This document shows positions 24,934-33,101 of a stretch of 64,000 nucleotides of DNA, one piece after another. The DNA is from Gammaproteobacteria bacterium (GTDB taxonomy: Bacteria; Pseudomonadota; Gammaproteobacteria; Pseudomonadales; Halieaceae): the NCBI GenBank assembly GCA_030428835.1, contig JAUIEP010000008.1, positions 1-64,000 on the forward strand, given 5' to 3'. Position numbers and translations under genes: made by a program. Under the pieces are notes generated by a model that was not told the origin of the DNA, did not search any database, and was given only the letters and a program-made list of their open reading frames with translations. Within the stretch, counting starts at the first letter, position 1. Every line of letters starts with the position of its first letter.

Positions 24934-25557
24934 ATGAGCACGAAACCCGGCGCCAGGGGCGCCTACCACCACGGCGACCTGAAGGCCGTCTTGCTGGACG
25001 AGACCGCGCGCATCCTGAAGGAGGAGGGGGAGGGCGCCCTCTCCCTGCGCAACCTCGCCGCGCGGGTGGGCGTGTCGCGCACCGCGCCCTACCACCACTT
25101 CAAGGATAAGCAGAGCCTGCTCTCCGCCGTGGGCGAAGAGGGCTTTGTGCGCTTCAACCGGGCGATGCTAGACAGTGCGCGCAGGCACAAGGGCGCGGGG
25201 CCGGAGCAGGGCCTGCGCGCCTGGGTGCGTGCGTATGTCACGTTCGCGGTGGAGAACAGCGAGTATTACGACCTGATGTACGGCGGCCGCCTGTGGCAGT
25301 CGGAGTCGCTGTCGAATTCGCTGCTGGGCTCGGCCCGGGGCACGTTGCGCGGCAACGTGGAGCGTATCCGCGGTGCGCAGGACAAGGGGCTCTACAACAG
25401 GGCCCTTGACCCCGTGGGTTTCTCCCACGTCGCCTGGGGCACGCTGCACGGCATCAGCCGTTTGTTCATCGACGGCGTGTACACCAACAACGCGTCGCGC
25501 AACCGCATCTGCGACACGGCGGCGGACATGCTCTGGGCGCAGCTCGCGCCGCGCTAG
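24934..25557 (+). CDS. TetR/AcrR-family regulator with WHG-type C-terminal domain
   Basis: 207 residues. The N-terminal HTH starts YHHGDLKAVLLDETARIL and has LAARVGVSRTAPYHHFKDKQSLLSAV, a form typical of the TetR subgroup with the WHG (TetR_C_33) C-terminal domain; VAWGTLHGISRLFIDG is that domain's signature. It is divergent from HMG-CoA reductase and shares a palindromic promoter with it, so it probably represses that gene and itself. Its stop codon overlaps the stop of the convergent acyltransferase by the bases CTAG at 25554-25557. Confidence 0.85.
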   Translation: MSTKPGARGAYHHGDLKAVLLDETARILKEEGEGALSLRNLAARVGVSRTAPYHHFKDKQSLLSAVGEEGFVRFNRAMLDSARRHKGAGPEQGLRAWVRAYVTFAVENSEYYDLMYGGRLWQSESLSNSLLGSARGTLRGNVERIRGAQDKGLYNRALDPVGFSHVAWGTLHGISRLFIDGVYTNNASRNRICDTAADMLWAQLAPR

Positions 25558-26441
25558 TAGAACGAGAGAAAGCGCCGCAGGACGCTGACGCGGTCGCGGT
25601 CCTGGGCCTGCAACAGCAACATGTCGGCGATGCACTGCTCCAGTCGCTCGCGCACGAGGTCGCGCACCGCTTCCTGTTTCTTCCTGCCCAGTTTCTTGCC
25701 CATGAGATCCTTCGTCTCGACGGGTTCACCGATGCTGACGTAGGCGCGCTGCGGGCGCGGCAGCAGTGTGCCGAACAGGCCGCGCGGAATCGGGGGCATC
25801 TGGTCGGAAGCGAGGAACTCGTCCGACGCGCCGCCGAGCTTCATGAGTCCCGCGAGCCAGGAGCCGGCGACCTCGTCGCGGTCCATGTAGCGTCCGAACC
25901 ACTCGTCCGGACCCACGATGCCAACCGGCACGATCGGCACGCCGTGTTTGGCGGCCATGCGCACGAAGCCGGTGCGGTTCTTCCACTGGATGGTGTAGCG
26001 CTCGTCGAGGTTCTTGTTCGCCTCGTAGGCGCCGCCCGGGAACAGCAGTATGTCCTTGCCCGCCTCGAACAGTGCGTCGCCGATTTCGGCATGGCCCATC
26101 ACGGCGCCCTGGGAGATCACGAAATCGCGAATAGGGCCGTAGCGGTACATGATCTCGTCCGACATGCCGCGCACGAAACGCCCGGACGCCTTCTGCAGCG
26201 CGGGCACGGCCACCATGACGTCCATCGCCATGGTGGAGTGGTTGCCGATGTACAGCACCGGCCCCTCGGGGATATTCTCGCCGCCGACCACGGTGGGATT
26301 CGCAAAGATCTTCACCACGCCGTGCATCTGGTCGATCCGGGCCATGATGGCCTCTTCGTCCAGCGCCAGGGTCTTCTCGATGATCTCCTCGATGATCGAC
26401 GGGTCGGTCTCCCGAGCCAGGTTGCGTCGTGCCTCGGCCAT
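25554..26441 (-). CDS. PlsC-like lysophospholipid/glycerolipid acyltransferase
   Basis: 295 residues from ATG 26441, preceded by CGGAGC. The acyltransferase block I reads NHSTMAMD, an HX5D spacing instead of the common HX4D; this variant is typical of the TMEM68-like branch. Block III is LLFPGGAYEANKN and block IV VPIVPVGIVGPDEW. It probably transfers an acyl group from acyl-CoA to a glycerolipid at the inner membrane. No transmembrane helix is obvious. It is convergent with the TetR gene. Confidence 0.85.
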   Translation of the reverse strand: MAEARRNLARETDPSIIEEIIEKTLALDEEAIMARIDQMHGVVKIFANPTVVGGENIPEGPVLYIGNHSTMAMDVMVAVPALQKASGRFVRGMSDEIMYRYGPIRDFVISQGAVMGHAEIGDALFEAGKDILLFPGGAYEANKNLDERYTIQWKNRTGFVRMAAKHGVPIVPVGIVGPDEWFGRYMDRDEVAGSWLAGLMKLGGASDEFLASDQMPPIPRGLFGTLLPRPQRAYVSIGEPVETKDLMGKKLGRKKQEAVRDLVRERLEQCIADMLLLQAQDRDRVSVLRRFLSFY

Positions 26442-26590
26442 GGTGTGCTCCGTGGGGCGGTGGCGTAGGGGGCGCGCATTTAAGCACACTTCACCCAGGT
26501 TTTCGCCGGTTTCATCGACTAACTATAGACGGGAATTCACGCTCAGCCGATTTCCGATACGCGATGCGGATCGGGTAATGCCTTCTCGCA

Positions 26591-26698
26591 CCTGGACAAA
26601 GTGCCTCCTGACAGGAACCGCCAATTCGCCATCCATGGCGGCTGCGCTGAGGCCATCCATGGCCTCAGAGCTTCCTGTCAGGAGGCACTTTGTCCAGG
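26591..26698. repeat. Three-stem structured repeat, copy B
   Basis: Perfect 27-bp outer stem, arms 26591-26617 (starting CCTGGACAAAGTGCC) and 26672-26698. Interior begins with CCGCCAATT, then hairpin CGCCATCCATGGCG (26627-26640), linker GCTGCG, and a hairpin of the form CTGAGGCCAT-CC-ATGGCCTCAG (26647-26668). Architecture and the CCGCCAA strand match copies A (22293) and C (55571), but every stem sequence differs. Confidence 0.85.
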
Positions 26699-26786
26699 CG
26701 CTTACATGGGAGTAGTTCCAGCAAAATCGCTCTGCGGGAGAATTCGTGAACATCAGTTGTAGGGACTTGCAGAATAGACTAGAGCA

Positions 26787-26995
26787 GAGCTGCCAGTGGC
26801 GGAGCGTGGATTGGCCGGGGCTTTGAGCCGGCCGAGCGGAGGGTGATTTTGAGGGGTTGGAGGGCCATGGATGGCCCGGAAAGCCTCGTCGCGCAGGACG
26901 CGCGTCGAGGCGGGCCCCTCAAAATCACCCGCAGCGAGGGCAGCCGCAGGCCCGGCGAACGTCCCGGCCAATCCACGCTCCGCCACTGGCAGCTC
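26787..26995. repeat. Large nested inverted-repeat element
   Basis: Outer arms of 33 bp, perfectly complementary, at 26787-26819 and 26963-26995 (start GAGCTGCCAGTGGCGG). A second stem of 16 bp, GGGTGATTTTGAGGGG, at 26841-26856 pairs with 26915-26930. Inside it are hairpin GGGCCATGGATGGCCC (26862-26877) and an imperfect hairpin 26883-26911 starting GCCTCG. Read on the minus strand the hairpin loops carry GTCCTG and CATCCATG, as in the smaller elements, but in reverse order. Confidence 0.8.
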
Positions 26996-27016
26996 GGTGG
27001 GTAGAGCAAGCTGGCC

Positions 27017-27044
27017 AACAGCTAGCCCCCAACAGCTAGCCCCC
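27017..27044 (+). repeat. 14-bp tandem duplication
   Basis: AACAGCTAGCCCCC occurs twice head to tail, immediately after the nested element and 62 bp before the ligase start. It looks like a recent slip or junction duplication. No function is assigned. Confidence 0.7.
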
Positions 27045-27105
27045 ACCAGCATATCTATTTATGATTCTTCCCCTGCAAGGGAAATAAATAAATAAGGAGA
27101 CCCCC

Positions 27106-28659
27106 ATGCTGTTACACCATTTCCTGGATTACTACGCGCGCAACACCCCCGACGCGCCCTGCCTGACCCAGGAAGACGTGACCCACGCTTATGGCGACGT
27201 GCGCGAACGCAGCGTGCGCCTGGCCAATGCGCTGGAGGACGCGGGTGTCGGCAAGGGTGACCGGGTGGCGATACTGGGTGAGAACAGCGTGGAGCACCTG
27301 TTGGTGTTCATGGCCACCAGCCGCCTCGGCGCCGTCTCCGTGCCGCTCAACTGCCGCCTCGCGCCGGCGGAACTCGCGTTCATCATTAGCGACGCCAACG
27401 TGCGTGTGCTGCTGGTTCTCGACGACCTCGCCGACACGCTCGCCGGACTGCGCGGCCAACTCGGGGACGACGTGCTCGTCGTGTCGCAGGGCCTCGCGGA
27501 TACGCGCCACCTCGACGAGTGGCTGTCCGCTTTCCCCACGACCATCGACGAGCGAGACACCGACCGCGACGACCCCATGATCCAGCTTTACACCAGCGGC
27601 ACGACCGGCAACCCGAAAGGCGTGGTCACCTCGCACTTCAACATGATCTCGCTGCTGACCATGAACTCGCTCGCCATGACCAGCCGCCCCGCGCCGGGGT
27701 CGGCGGGGATTATCTGCGCACCGCTGTTCCATATCGGCGGCGCCGGTTCCATTTTCATGGGCGTGTACGCCGGGCAGCACACCATCCTGCACAAGGCTTT
27801 CGACCCCATCAAACTGCTCGACGACATCGAGCGCTACCCGGTGGACGGCGTGTTCATGGTGCCCGCCATGATCATGTTCGTTCTGCAGACGCCGGGCATC
27901 GAGCAGCGCGACTTCAGCCGCATCCGCCAGATCTATTACGGCGCCTCGCCGATTTCCGAGACGGTACTGCGCCGCGCGCTCGAAATCTTCGACTGCGACT
28001 TCATCCAGATGTACGGCATGACGGAGACCACCGGCACCGTCGTCAACCTGACGCCCGCCGACCATCGCCGGGCGCTGGCGGGTGAGCCCGGGCTGCTCGC
28101 CTCCTGCGGTCGCCCCTCCGCGGGCGGCTTCGCCAAGGTGGTGGACGGCGACGGCGTTGAGCTGCCCCGCGGCGAGATCGGCGAGATCTGGCTCAAGTCC
28201 GACACCAACATGCTGGAGTACTACAACCTGCCGCAGGCCACGGCCGACAACCTCACCGACGGCTGGGTGCACACGGGCGACGCGGGTTACATGGACGAGG
28301 AGGGCTATCTCTACCTCAAGGATCGCATGAAGGACATGGTGGTGTCCGGCGGCGAGAACATCTACCCGGTGGAGGTGGAGAACGCCATCGCCAGGCACGA
28401 GGCCGTCGCCGACGTGGCGGTCATCGGCGTGCCGCACGACAAGTTCGGCGAGGCCCTGCTCGCGTTCATCGTGACCACGCAGGATGCGAGCATCACGCTG
28501 GAAGAACTCATTGAGTTCTGTCGCGACAAGATCGCCGGCTACAAGATCCCGCGGCGGATGGAGCTCATCGACGAGCTGCCGCGCAATCCCTCCGGCAAGA
28601 TACTCAAGAAGATCCTGCGCGAACCCTACTGGGACAGCGCGGGCCGCAACGTGGGTTGA
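27106..28659 (+). CDS. AMP-forming acyl-CoA synthetase
   Basis: 517 residues. The P-loop-like AMP motif is LYTSGTTGNPKGVV (residues ~161-174), the second motif is YGMTETTGTVVNL, the hinge is DRMKDMVVSGGENIYPVEVE, and the C-terminal catalytic Lys is in NPSGKILKKILR. It activates a carboxylic acid to its CoA thioester through an acyl-adenylate. Length and motifs fit medium/long-chain or aromatic acid ligases. AAGGAG precedes ATG 27106. The next gene follows after 42 bp, possibly in an operon. Confidence 0.92.
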   Translation: MLLHHFLDYYARNTPDAPCLTQEDVTHAYGDVRERSVRLANALEDAGVGKGDRVAILGENSVEHLLVFMATSRLGAVSVPLNCRLAPAELAFIISDANVRVLLVLDDLADTLAGLRGQLGDDVLVVSQGLADTRHLDEWLSAFPTTIDERDTDRDDPMIQLYTSGTTGNPKGVVTSHFNMISLLTMNSLAMTSRPAPGSAGIICAPLFHIGGAGSIFMGVYAGQHTILHKAFDPIKLLDDIERYPVDGVFMVPAMIMFVLQTPGIEQRDFSRIRQIYYGASPISETVLRRALEIFDCDFIQMYGMTETTGTVVNLTPADHRRALAGEPGLLASCGRPSAGGFAKVVDGDGVELPRGEIGEIWLKSDTNMLEYYNLPQATADNLTDGWVHTGDAGYMDEEGYLYLKDRMKDMVVSGGENIYPVEVENAIARHEAVADVAVIGVPHDKFGEALLAFIVTTQDASITLEELIEFCRDKIAGYKIPRRMELIDELPRNPSGKILKKILREPYWDSAGRNVG

Positions 28660-28701
28660 ACCGGCCGCACCGCCGCTAACGACAAGAGGCAGCCGCACAC
28701 C

Positions 28702-29856
28702 ATGAAACTGATGCTATTTGCGACCCGGGTAGTGGCCCTGGTCCTCATAACCTGGCAGGCCGCCGGCGCCGCGGAACTTACCGAGATGCCCGCTAATCCC
28801 AAGGGCAATGTGCTCATCTACGGCGCCTACGGTTATTCCGGCAAGGGGATAACCCGGTTCGCGGCGGACTACGGCATCACCCCGGTGCTGGCCGGTCGCA
28901 ATGCCGAGAAGCTCAAGGCGTTCGCCGACGAGGTCGGCTACGACTACATCCCGCTCAGTCTCGACGACAACCACGAGCGCATCGTCGAGGTGCTGCGCGG
29001 CTTCGAGCTTGTCATGCACATCGCCGGGCCCTATACCTTCACCTCGAAGCCGATGATCGATGCGGCCCTGGTCGCCGGCACGCACTACGTGGATCTCACC
29101 GGCGAGCTGCACGTGATAGAGGCGCAGCTCGCGCGGCACGAGGAATACGTTAAGGCAGGGATCATGGTGATGCCGGCGGTCGGCTTCGACGTGGTGCCGA
29201 CGGACTGCCTCAACTATTACGTGGCCGGCAGGATCGACAACCCGACCACGCTGCAGCTGATCATGAACAACGAGTATTCCAGCGCCGAGGGCGCGGCGGC
29301 GAGTCGCGGCACGATCAAGTCGGGGATCGAGATGCTGTCGCGGCCGCTGAAGACCCGCCAGGACGGCCAGATGATCGAGATGACACAGCCAAAGGTCATC
29401 ACGCAGGAGGTGAACGGCGAGGAGCGCAGCCTGGTGCAGATTCCCTGGGCCGACATGATCACGTCCTGGGTGAGCACCGGTGTGCCGACGATCGAGATCT
29501 ACCAGATCGCCTCCGGCGGCGAGTTGCCGGGCTGGCTGCCCTGGCTGCTGCGGCGCGAGTGGGGCAAGAATCTCCTGGTCTGGCTGGTCGACAACTTCTT
29601 CCCGGAAGGTCCGCCGCCTGAGGCGCAGGAGAAGCGCCAGACACAGCTCATCGCCACCGCGACCAACAAGCGCGGTGACAGCGCGAGCGCCGAGATGATA
29701 ACGCCGGAACCCTACCTGCTGACTTTTCACTCCGCGCTGATCGTTGCGAACCGGATTCTCGACGGGCAGTGGGAAGCGGGTTTCCAGACGCCCGCCGGGC
29801 TGTACGGCGCGGACCTCGCGCTGGAGATTCCCGGCGTGACACGGCGCGACCTGTAG
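28702..29856 (+). CDS. Saccharopine dehydrogenase-like oxidoreductase with signal sequence
   Basis: 384 residues. The NAD(P)-binding motif is VLIYGAYGYSGKGITRFAAD (residues ~37-56), followed by LAGRNAEKLKAF, as in saccharopine dehydrogenase-like and trans-acting enoyl reductase proteins. Residues 7-23 form a hydrophobic stretch ending AAGAAEL, which looks like a cleavable signal peptide; this is odd for a nucleotide-cofactor enzyme and suggests either a periplasmic form or an anchor. Its position after an acyl-CoA ligase suggests a lipid or polyketide-like substrate. Confidence 0.8.
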   Translation: MKLMLFATRVVALVLITWQAAGAAELTEMPANPKGNVLIYGAYGYSGKGITRFAADYGITPVLAGRNAEKLKAFADEVGYDYIPLSLDDNHERIVEVLRGFELVMHIAGPYTFTSKPMIDAALVAGTHYVDLTGELHVIEAQLARHEEYVKAGIMVMPAVGFDVVPTDCLNYYVAGRIDNPTTLQLIMNNEYSSAEGAAASRGTIKSGIEMLSRPLKTRQDGQMIEMTQPKVITQEVNGEERSLVQIPWADMITSWVSTGVPTIEIYQIASGGELPGWLPWLLRREWGKNLLVWLVDNFFPEGPPPEAQEKRQTQLIATATNKRGDSASAEMITPEPYLLTFHSALIVANRILDGQWEAGFQTPAGLYGADLALEIPGVTRRDL

Positions 29857-29866
29857 GCCGCGACCG

Positions 29867-30814
29867 CTAGCCGCTCTTGAGCGTGGCGATGCGGGTGATC
29901 AGTTCGGCAGTGCGCCGCTCCAGTTCCGCCGACGGGTGTTCGAACTTGAGGCCGACGCGATAGAGCACGCTGTGCGGCATCTTCAGGGGTTCCTGGCGCA
30001 CCACGCGGGCGCGCAGTTTCAGTGAACACTTTTCGTCCGTGGTGCTGATCACGGTCTGCAGCGACTGCCCGACCTTGAGCGGGTCCGGTACGGTGATACC
30101 GATGCCGCCCGCGGAGATGTCATGCAGTGTGGATTCCAGTTCCTGCACCGCGTCGAACTGTAACTCCAGCCGCTGCGTGAGGCGCGCGAAGTTGCGCTTG
30201 CCGTCGTCGGTGCCGGCCGCGAGCTGCTCCAGTATCGCCATGAGCTTTTCCTCGTCACGCGTGCTCAGGCTGGAGAAGCGCGCGGAGACTTTGACGCCGC
30301 CGTCGAAAGGGTACAGGCGCAGCACCTTCGCCTGGATGGCGATGGCGCCGCCCTGTGGACGCTGTACCATCAGGCGTACCGATTCACCCGGTTCCGCGGG
30401 GCAGGCCGGCACGTGAAAGGCCACGCCGCCCCAGGAGATATTTTCGAGCTGCGCGTCCGCGGGCCTGGACTCGCCGGGCCAGGCCACTTTCATCGGCGTG
30501 CTGATATTGAGCCGGAACTGGGTGCGGTTCTCGGCGAACTCGCCGGGATCCGCGTCTGCCTCCTGCGCGGGCGGAAGCGCGAGTTCCTGGCTGCGCACCA
30601 GTTCCAGGGCCTCTTCCAGCACCTGGCCGCCCTCGACGTAGACACCCGTTGCCACTGCGGCCTCGTCGTCACCGAAGCTCTGCGCGGAGACCTCCAGGCG
30701 CACGAAGCCCTGCTTCTGGCGGTGCTGCGCGACACTGCGCGCGAGCAACTGGATGGCCGCCGAAAGTTCCTCGCGGCTGGCGCTGTCCAGTACATCCTCC
30801 GGTCCCGTGATCAT
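29867..30814 (-). CDS. Tandem PilZ-domain protein, predicted c-di-GMP receptor
   Basis: 315 residues from ATG 30814, preceded by GGAGGG. Residues ~95-200 form a first PilZ domain (NRTQFRLN, then ENISWGGVAF). Residues ~205-310 form a second (KRNFARLTQRL, then HDISAGGIGITV). Both have RxxxR and (D/N)xSxxG elements required for c-di-GMP binding; the second is canonical and the first has Asn for Asp. An N-terminal helical ~90 residues precede them. It lies alone, so the controlled process is unknown. Convergent with the oxidoreductase at 28702. Confidence 0.82.
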   Translation of the reverse strand: MITGPEDVLDSASREELSAAIQLLARSVAQHRQKQGFVRLEVSAQSFGDDEAAVATGVYVEGGQVLEEALELVRSQELALPPAQEADADPGEFAENRTQFRLNISTPMKVAWPGESRPADAQLENISWGGVAFHVPACPAEPGESVRLMVQRPQGGAIAIQAKVLRLYPFDGGVKVSARFSSLSTRDEEKLMAILEQLAAGTDDGKRNFARLTQRLELQFDAVQELESTLHDISAGGIGITVPDPLKVGQSLQTVISTTDEKCSLKLRARVVRQEPLKMPHSVLYRVGLKFEHPSAELERRTAELITRIATLKSG

Positions 30815-31057
30815 GCGGGTCGTCCCTCCTCGTCCCCGGGGGCGAAAGGCGCCTGCGGGCGCCGTGTGCCGGGTAAACCCCGGACCTGTTTTTGGCGCTA
30901 TCATAGCAAGTTGCGTACGCTGCGTAGATTTCGCGCCGCTGGTTTGCGAAGAATGTCACTAATGTCGCTCGCGCACGAGGCCGCCGGGCAGCCCTGACAC
31001 CTGCGAGGTTTTACGGTACATTGCCGCGTTCCAATAAGAAGCGACAAGGACACCGCG

Positions 31058-32242
31058 ATGGTCAGCATCGGCACCCCTTTTTCCCCCACCGCGACACGCG
31101 TACTGCTGTGCGGCTCTGGTGAACTCGGCAAGGAAGTCGTCATCGAACTGCAGCGCCTCGGCGTGGAGGTGATCGCGTGCGACCGCTACGAGAACGCGCC
31201 GGCCATGCAGGTCGCCGATCGCTCGTACGCGTTCTCCATGCTGGACGGAGCAACCCTGCGCGAGGTGATCGAAAAGGAACAGCCCGACCTCGTCGTGCCC
31301 GAGATCGAGGCGATTGCCACCGATACCCTGGTGGAACTTGAAAGCGAGGGTTTCAGGGTGATTCCCAGCGCGCGCGCCGCGCGGTTGACCATGAACCGCG
31401 AGGGCATTCGCCGCCTCGCGGCGGAGGAGCTCGGACTCGCCACCTCACCCTATGAGTTCGCCGCGACGAAGGAGGAGTTCGACGCCGCCGTGGCGCGCAT
31501 CGGCATGCCGTGCATTGTCAAGCCGATCATGAGTTCATCCGGCAAGGGCCAGAGTACGATCCGCGGCGCGGCCGATATCGACAAGTCCTGGCACTACGCG
31601 CAGGAGGGCGGTCGCTCGGGGGCGGGCAAGGTGATCGTCGAGGGGTTCGTGGACTTCGACTACGAGATCACGCTGCTCACCGTGCAGCACAGCGGTGGAG
31701 TCGCCTACTGTGAGCCCATCGGTCACCGGCAGGAAGACGGCGATTACCAGGAGTCCTGGCAGCCGCAACCCATGAGCGGTGTTGCGCTGGCGCGGTCAAA
31801 GGAGATTGCGGAGAAGGTCACGGGCGCCCTGGGCGGCCACGGCCTGTTCGGCGTGGAGTTGTTCATCAGGGGCGACGAGGTGTATTTCAGCGAGGTGTCG
31901 CCGCGCCCCCACGACACCGGCATGGTGACCCTGATCTCCCAGGACCTGTCCGAGTTCGCGTTGCACGCCCGCGCGATCCTCGGGCTGCCCATCCCCAATA
32001 TCCACTTCCACGGCCCGTCGGCCTCCAGTGTGATTCTCGTGCAGGGGAATTCCACGCGCACCCGCTTCGGCAACCTCGAACAGGCGCTGGCCGAGCCGGA
32101 CACGAGCGTTCGCCTGTTCGGCAAGCCGGAGGTGGCGGGTAAGCGGCGCATGGGCGTGGCGCTCGCGCGCGGCGCTGATGAAGACGATGCGCGGCGGAAG
32201 GCGAATGCAGTGGCCGCCGCGGTGACTGTGGACCTGGGTTAA
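31058..32242 (+). CDS. purT: Formate-dependent phosphoribosylglycinamide formyltransferase
   Basis: 394 residues, the usual PurT length (E. coli 392). An ATP-grasp enzyme that makes N-formylGAR from GAR, formate and ATP in purine synthesis. Diagnostic segments: [26 protein letters not shown]-type strand ([16 protein letters not shown]), [24 protein letters not shown] and [14 protein letters not shown]. The housekeeping gene sits between unrelated genes. No clear PurR site is seen upstream. Confidence 0.96.
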   Translation: MVSIGTPFSPTATRVLLCGSGELGKEVVIELQRLGVEVIACDRYENAPAMQVADRSYAFSMLDGATLREVIEKEQPDLVVPEIEAIATDTLVELESEGFRVIPSARAARLTMNREGIRRLAAEELGLATSPYEFAATKEEFDAAVARIGMPCIVKPIMSSSGKGQSTIRGAADIDKSWHYAQEGGRSGAGKVIVEGFVDFDYEITLLTVQHSGGVAYCEPIGHRQEDGDYQESWQPQPMSGVALARSKEIAEKVTGALGGHGLFGVELFIRGDEVYFSEVSPRPHDTGMVTLISQDLSEFALHARAILGLPIPNIHFHGPSASSVILVQGNSTRTRFGNLEQALAEPDTSVRLFGKPEVAGKRRMGVALARGADEDDARRKANAVAAAVTVDLG

Positions 32243-32257
32243 CCGCCGCGCCGGGGG

Positions 32258-32998
32258 CTAGAAGTCCCAGAACAAGCCACCGTAGACGCCCTCGATAGTG
32301 GCCTCGAGTTCCTCGTCGCCTGACTCGTAGTCGATGTCCATGATCCGGTAGCCCACTTCCACGCCCAGCCCGATGGCTGACTCCCACGCCAGTGCGCCGC
32401 GCGCATCCATGAGGGTGGAATCGTCCCAGTCGATGTACTGTGCCTGGGCTTTTACCAGCCAGCCCGTGAAGGGCAGCTCGAACTGCGCCGCTCCGTAGAG
32501 CAACGGGATGACCTCATCGATCTCCTCCTCCGCCCGGTTGCCGAAATCGTCCGTGAGCACGACGCTCGCGTCGTACCGGCGCGCCGTCAGGCCGATATCC
32601 AGCGAGACCCGGTTGTCGAGAATCTCGTAGTAGAGCGTGGCGTCGGAGTGGGTAAGCTGGATCTCCCCGTTGACCGCGCCCTCGAACTCCACGCCGTCGA
32701 ACTCCGTCCGCGCGATCACCCCGTTGCCCGCTGTTTCCGCCTCGGTGTGCTGTACCAGGAGATTGGGAATAACGGGAATGGGGTGCTCGAACGAGGCGTA
32801 CAGCATGTAGTCGGACTCGTCATCGATGTCGAAGTCGCTGTCGAAGTCGATCGTGTCGCCGCCGTCGCGGCCCTGTGCGTCGAAGCTCTGTAACCACAGG
32901 CTCGCGCCCAAGGAACCCCCCAGCGCGTCGGCGTTGGCGAGGGGCGCGAAAGCCAGGGCGGTGATGCACAGGAACAGCGGGTTGAATGGCCTGGTCAT
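32258..32998 (-). CDS. TIGR04219-type outer-membrane beta-barrel protein
   Basis: 246 residues from ATG 32998 with a strong GGAGGT 7 bp upstream. Signal peptide ends LANADAL. The mature start (LGGSLGASLWLQSFDAQG), then DFDIDDESDYMLYASFEHPIP and IPNLLVQHTE, follow the TIGR04219 outer-membrane family. Alternating strands and a C-terminal aromatic residue (GGLFWDF) fit a small beta-barrel inserted by the Bam machinery. Function unknown. Converges with purT. Confidence 0.85.
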   Translation of the reverse strand: MTRPFNPLFLCITALAFAPLANADALGGSLGASLWLQSFDAQGRDGGDTIDFDSDFDIDDESDYMLYASFEHPIPVIPNLLVQHTEAETAGNGVIARTEFDGVEFEGAVNGEIQLTHSDATLYYEILDNRVSLDIGLTARRYDASVVLTDDFGNRAEEEIDEVIPLLYGAAQFELPFTGWLVKAQAQYIDWDDSTLMDARGALAWESAIGLGVEVGYRIMDIDYESGDEELEATIEGVYGGLFWDF

Positions 32999-33101
32999 GG
33001 TGGTTACCTCCGTAAAACCCGGCCATGGTAACCCGTGGTAAATCCGCGAAACTGTGTGAAAGTACCTGTGTTCCCTCGACCTATTACCCTTGTCGCAATC
33101 C

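Larger units (their letters stand above)
26442..27105. other. 664-bp gene-free region between divergent lipid genes, full of hairpin repeats
   Basis: Contains two large inverted-repeat elements (26591-26698 and 26787-26995), a 14-bp tandem duplication (27017-27044), and an A+T-rich leader (27055-27097) directly before the AAGGAG of the acyl-CoA ligase. Short open frames through the repeats have no coding character. Promoters for the acyltransferase and ligase must be near the two ends. Confidence 0.8.
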
